Below are positions 61,727 through 64,000 of a DNA stretch of 64,000 nt, piece after piece (the first letter of the stretch is position 1; each line of letters begins with the position of its first letter). The stretch is from CAZPXZ01 sp965219495 (lineage in GTDB: Bacteria; Pseudomonadota; Alphaproteobacteria; Rhodobacterales; CAZPXZ01), in NCBI GenBank assembly GCA_965219495.1, contig OZ244777.1:4030001-4094000 (forward strand), read 5' to 3'. The notes under the pieces were generated by a model. It worked only from the letters and a program-made list of their open reading frames with translations. It made no database searches and was not told where the DNA came from. The position numbers were made by a program, and so were the translations under genes.

Positions 61727-63255
61727 CGCTGGTATGGCGTCGTTTCTCGTTGTCCGGTCATGAGCAGGCCCAAATTCTCTATTGTGATCGTGCCCGCATC
61801 GAAAACACCCATGATTTGGCCCTTGAACATTACGGCGATGCGATCGGACAGGGCCAGGATGTCGTCCAGTTCCTCAGTCGCCAGCAAGATGGCAAATCCT
61901 TCCTTTCGCTTCGTCAGCAGAATTTGGTGCACATACTCGATGACGCCGACGTCCAGACCCCGGGTGGGTTGATTGGCAAGCATGCAACCTGAGCTGGACC
62001 AGAGTTCCCGTGCCAATATGATTTTTTGGGCGTTGCCGCCGGAAAGCGTGCTGGTCTTGGTCTTGGAAGATGGCGTAACGATTCCGAACTGATCGATCGC
62101 TTCGTCTGCGAAACCGGCAATTTTGGGGAAATCCAGCAACGCTCCGGTGGAGAATGCTGGATTGTTCTGGATTCCGAGGATGAGATTTTCTTCGACAGTA
62201 AAATCGCTTACCAAGCCAACACGATAGCGATCATCCGGGATGTAGCCGATGCCCCGATCGATGGACGCTCGCGGAGACTGATTGGTGATATTCTCACCAT
62301 TCAGCTGAATGCTGCCAGCGTCAACCTCACGCGCGCCGACCAGAGCTTCAAAAAGCTCATTCTGTCCGTTCCCCGCAACACCGGCGATTCCCAGGATTTC
62401 GTGCGCGTGAACCGTAAGGGACATGCCATTGAGGGCGGCTAAGCCCCGGTCGTTTCGGACGTGCAGATCCTCCACCTCCAGTATCGCTTGACCGGCCGCG
62501 AGGTCTTGCCGTTCCACCTGCAGCATCACGTTGCGCCCCACCATCATCGTGGTAAGCTCTTCCTTCGTGGTGTCTGCCGTATCCACCGTGGAAACGACCC
62601 GACCCTTGCGTAATACCGTGACCCGATCGGATTGCATCACCTCATTCAGCCTGTGTGAGATCAGGATGATCGAGAGACCATCGTCGGTCATGCGCCGGAT
62701 GATGCGAAAGAGTCGCTCAGATTCGTGTGGCGTCAGAGCGGCAGTGGGTTCATCCAGTATGAGCAACTCGGCGTCAAGGTAGAGGGCCTTAAGGATCTCA
62801 ACCCACTGCTGTTCGCCAACGGCCAGTTGCCAGATTTTCGCGTCGAAATCGACATCGATTTCATATCGATCACAAATGTCGGTCAGCCGTGCCGAGGCTT
62901 CCGCCAAGCCGACCGACCAACCTGATTTGTGCGTACCAAGGACAACATTCTCGATGACCGATAACGGCGTTACGAGCACGAAATGCTGATGCACCATCCC
63001 GATCCCCGCCGAAATTGCGTCACGCGGGGAGAAAAATGAGACGTGCCTCCCATCGAGGTACACGTGACCCGCTTCGGGACGGTAAAAGCCGTAGAGACAT
63101 TCCGACAAGGTTGACTTGCCCGCTCCGTTTTCACCGAGAATGCAGTGCACCTCGCCCCGCCGGACATCGAACGAAACAGAGTTGATCGCGACGAGGTCGC
63201 CGAAGCGCTTCGTCATGTTCTCAACTCTCAAGTGCTCGACAGTAGTCGTAATCAA
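61723..63255 (-). CDS. Nucleoside ABC importer ATPase, two ABC domains (NupO/YufO-like)
   Basis: A 510-aa double ATPase. Domain 1: Walker A GENGAGKST, signature-like VGEQQWVEILKAL, Walker B LLILDEPTAAL. Domain 2: degenerate Walker A AGVAGNGQNEL, signature LSGGNAQKIILARE, Walker B-like MLANQPTRGLD. The asymmetric second site is usual in this family. ATG 63255; the binding-protein gene lies 119 bp upstream. Confidence 0.93.
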   Translation of the reverse strand: MITTTVEHLRVENMTKRFGDLVAINSVSFDVRRGEVHCILGENGAGKSTLSECLYGFYRPEAGHVYLDGRHVSFFSPRDAISAGIGMVHQHFVLVTPLSVIENVVLGTHKSGWSVGLAEASARLTDICDRYEIDVDFDAKIWQLAVGEQQWVEILKALYLDAELLILDEPTAALTPHESERLFRIIRRMTDDGLSIILISHRLNEVMQSDRVTVLRKGRVVSTVDTADTTKEELTTMMVGRNVMLQVERQDLAAGQAILEVEDLHVRNDRGLAALNGMSLTVHAHEILGIAGVAGNGQNELFEALVGAREVDAGSIQLNGENITNQSPRASIDRGIGYIPDDRYRVGLVSDFTVEENLILGIQNNPAFSTGALLDFPKIAGFADEAIDQFGIVTPSSKTKTSTLSGGNAQKIILARELWSSSGCMLANQPTRGLDVGVIEYVHQILLTKRKEGFAILLATEELDDILALSDRIAVMFKGQIMGVFDAGTITIENLGLLMTGQRETTPYQR

Positions 63256-63374
63256 GAATCCCTTCGCGCAGAAGCACCCATCGAAATCATCCTACAATTT
63301 CGTGCGAACTCCGGCGAGGGCGGGTCGAGACACGGTTCGCCCAAGCCCCTTGCCGGAGTCAGCACCGATACAAG

Positions 63375-64000
63375 TCAGTCGGAGACCGGGACGTCCAACA
63401 TCAGCGGCACCTCGAGTTCACCGGAGATGATCGCGGCCCGAGTCGCTGCGATTCTTTGCTCAAGCTCGTCGGGTATTTGGTCAGCAAGACCATAGTAGGG
63501 AGCAATGTCGGCGCCACCTTCTGCCATGCCGTGCCATACCGGATCCTCATTGCCAGCATAGGGAGTGCCATTGACCTTGTGGTCATACCAGATGTCGAGC
63601 ATCCACAGAAGGATTGGGTCCCATAGCAGCACCGTTCCACTGATGACGACATCAGGCGATATATCATTCTCATCCCGGTATTTGCTCAAGCAGAACAACC
63701 CCTTCTCTTCACAGGCGGCATAGACGCTTCCCGACATCTGATAGATAACATCGGCACCGGCTGCCGCTTGTGCGTAGGTGGCTTCGATCGCCTTCGGCGG
63801 ATCGTACCAAGACTCGATGAAAGTAATTTTCAATTTGGCGTCAGGATTTACCGACTGCGCACCGGCTCGATAGGCATTGATTTGGTCGTTGATGTCAGAG
63901 GCGGGAAAACTGCCCACTACTCCGATAACGCCCGTCTTCGACACACCCGCGGCCAGCATACCCAACAAGTAGGAGGCCTCATGAACCCTGCCGAACGCCA
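63375..64000 (-). CDS. BMP-family nucleoside-binding lipoprotein, C-terminal part
   Basis: The last 208 codons; the start lies beyond the window. AFGRVHEASYLLGMLAAGVS, IGVVGSFPASDINDQINAYR, LKITFIESWYDPPKAIEATY and ADVIYQMSGSVYAACEEKGL fit the Bmp (basic membrane protein) periplasmic nucleoside receptors. It supplies the importer encoded downstream. Its last residues (LDVPVSD) end a normal family C-terminus. Confidence 0.9.
   Translation of the reverse strand, partial: AFGRVHEASYLLGMLAAGVSKTGVIGVVGSFPASDINDQINAYRAGAQSVNPDAKLKITFIESWYDPPKAIEATYAQAAAGADVIYQMSGSVYAACEEKGLFCLSKYRDENDISPDVVISGTVLLWDPILLWMLDIWYDHKVNGTPYAGNEDPVWHGMAEGGADIAPYYGLADQIPDELEQRIAATRAAIISGELEVPLMLDVPVSD

Overview
The window looks like a stretch of a high-GC, IS-riddled proteobacterial chromosome, most likely alphaproteobacterial. 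This is an inference from the rlmB / tRNA-Tyr / tRNA-Gly neighbourhood, the many ABC uptake systems for small organic solutes, and the families present. No ribosomal RNA gene is in the window, so the lineage is not proven.

Layout. (1) 1-4,800: a two-repeat relic of a type I-E CRISPR array, then four minus-strand housekeeping genes (metY, a CoA-binding protein, a YHS-domain protein, rlmB), tRNA-Tyr and tRNA-Gly, and a small TPR lipoprotein-like/periplasmic protein. (2) 5,189-13,021: a catabolic operon with a SIS-domain isomerase/deaminase, a ROK repressor under an obvious promoter-operator, an M20 deacylase, a RbsB/RbsC/RbsA-like ABC importer whose ATPase has only one ABC domain, and a YhfX-like PLP enzyme. 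(3) 13,177-22,343: a Russian doll of insertion sequences. An IS66-like element was hit by IS-A (about 2.5 kb), IS-A by IS-B, and IS-B by IS-C, each with clear target-site duplications. All three inner elements code for a DUF4338/DruA-like domain fused to the N-terminus of an IS4-superfamily DDE transposase. IS-C (812 aa) is intact. IS-A and IS-B reconstruct to uninterrupted 741- and 786-aa frames when the inserts are removed exactly at the duplications. This is the most remarkable thing in the window. (4) 22,494-27,563: a UgpC/UgpB/MBL hydrolase/UgpA/UgpE operon. (5) 27,564-39,320: a second IS graveyard (IS3 scrap, an IS21 element carrying a nested ISKra4 element, a Tn3-like remnant with a resolvase, a second IS66-like copy cut by a second IS21 fragment, a truncated second copy of IS-A, an IS66 tnpC pseudogene) with a cold-shock gene and two small genes surviving in it. 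(6) 39,702-56,306: a PotD/A/B/C-like importer with a catabolic set (aldehyde dehydrogenase, SDR, RidA-like, a WTDGLP protein paired with a UGSC-family protein, an M20 amidohydrolase, polysaccharide-deacetylase-like, DapA-like, prolyl-iminopeptidase-like), interrupted by IS5, IS1595 and recombinase relics. (7) 56,600-59,535: broken creatininase, TnpB, IS110, serine-recombinase and IS21 pieces. (8) 59,536-64,000: a minus-strand nucleoside ABC importer operon (BMP lipoprotein, ATPase, two permeases) whose last gene, adenosine deaminase, has been cut off by the mobile DNA.

The metabolic genes fit a heterotroph scavenging amino sugars, glycerophosphodiester/sugar-like solutes, polyamine-like amines, and nucleosides; substrate names are inference. 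By eye the importer operons at 22.5-27.5 kb and 39.7-56 kb have visibly lower GC and different codon use than the housekeeping block and the very GC-rich DruA-transposase elements, suggesting they have different histories.
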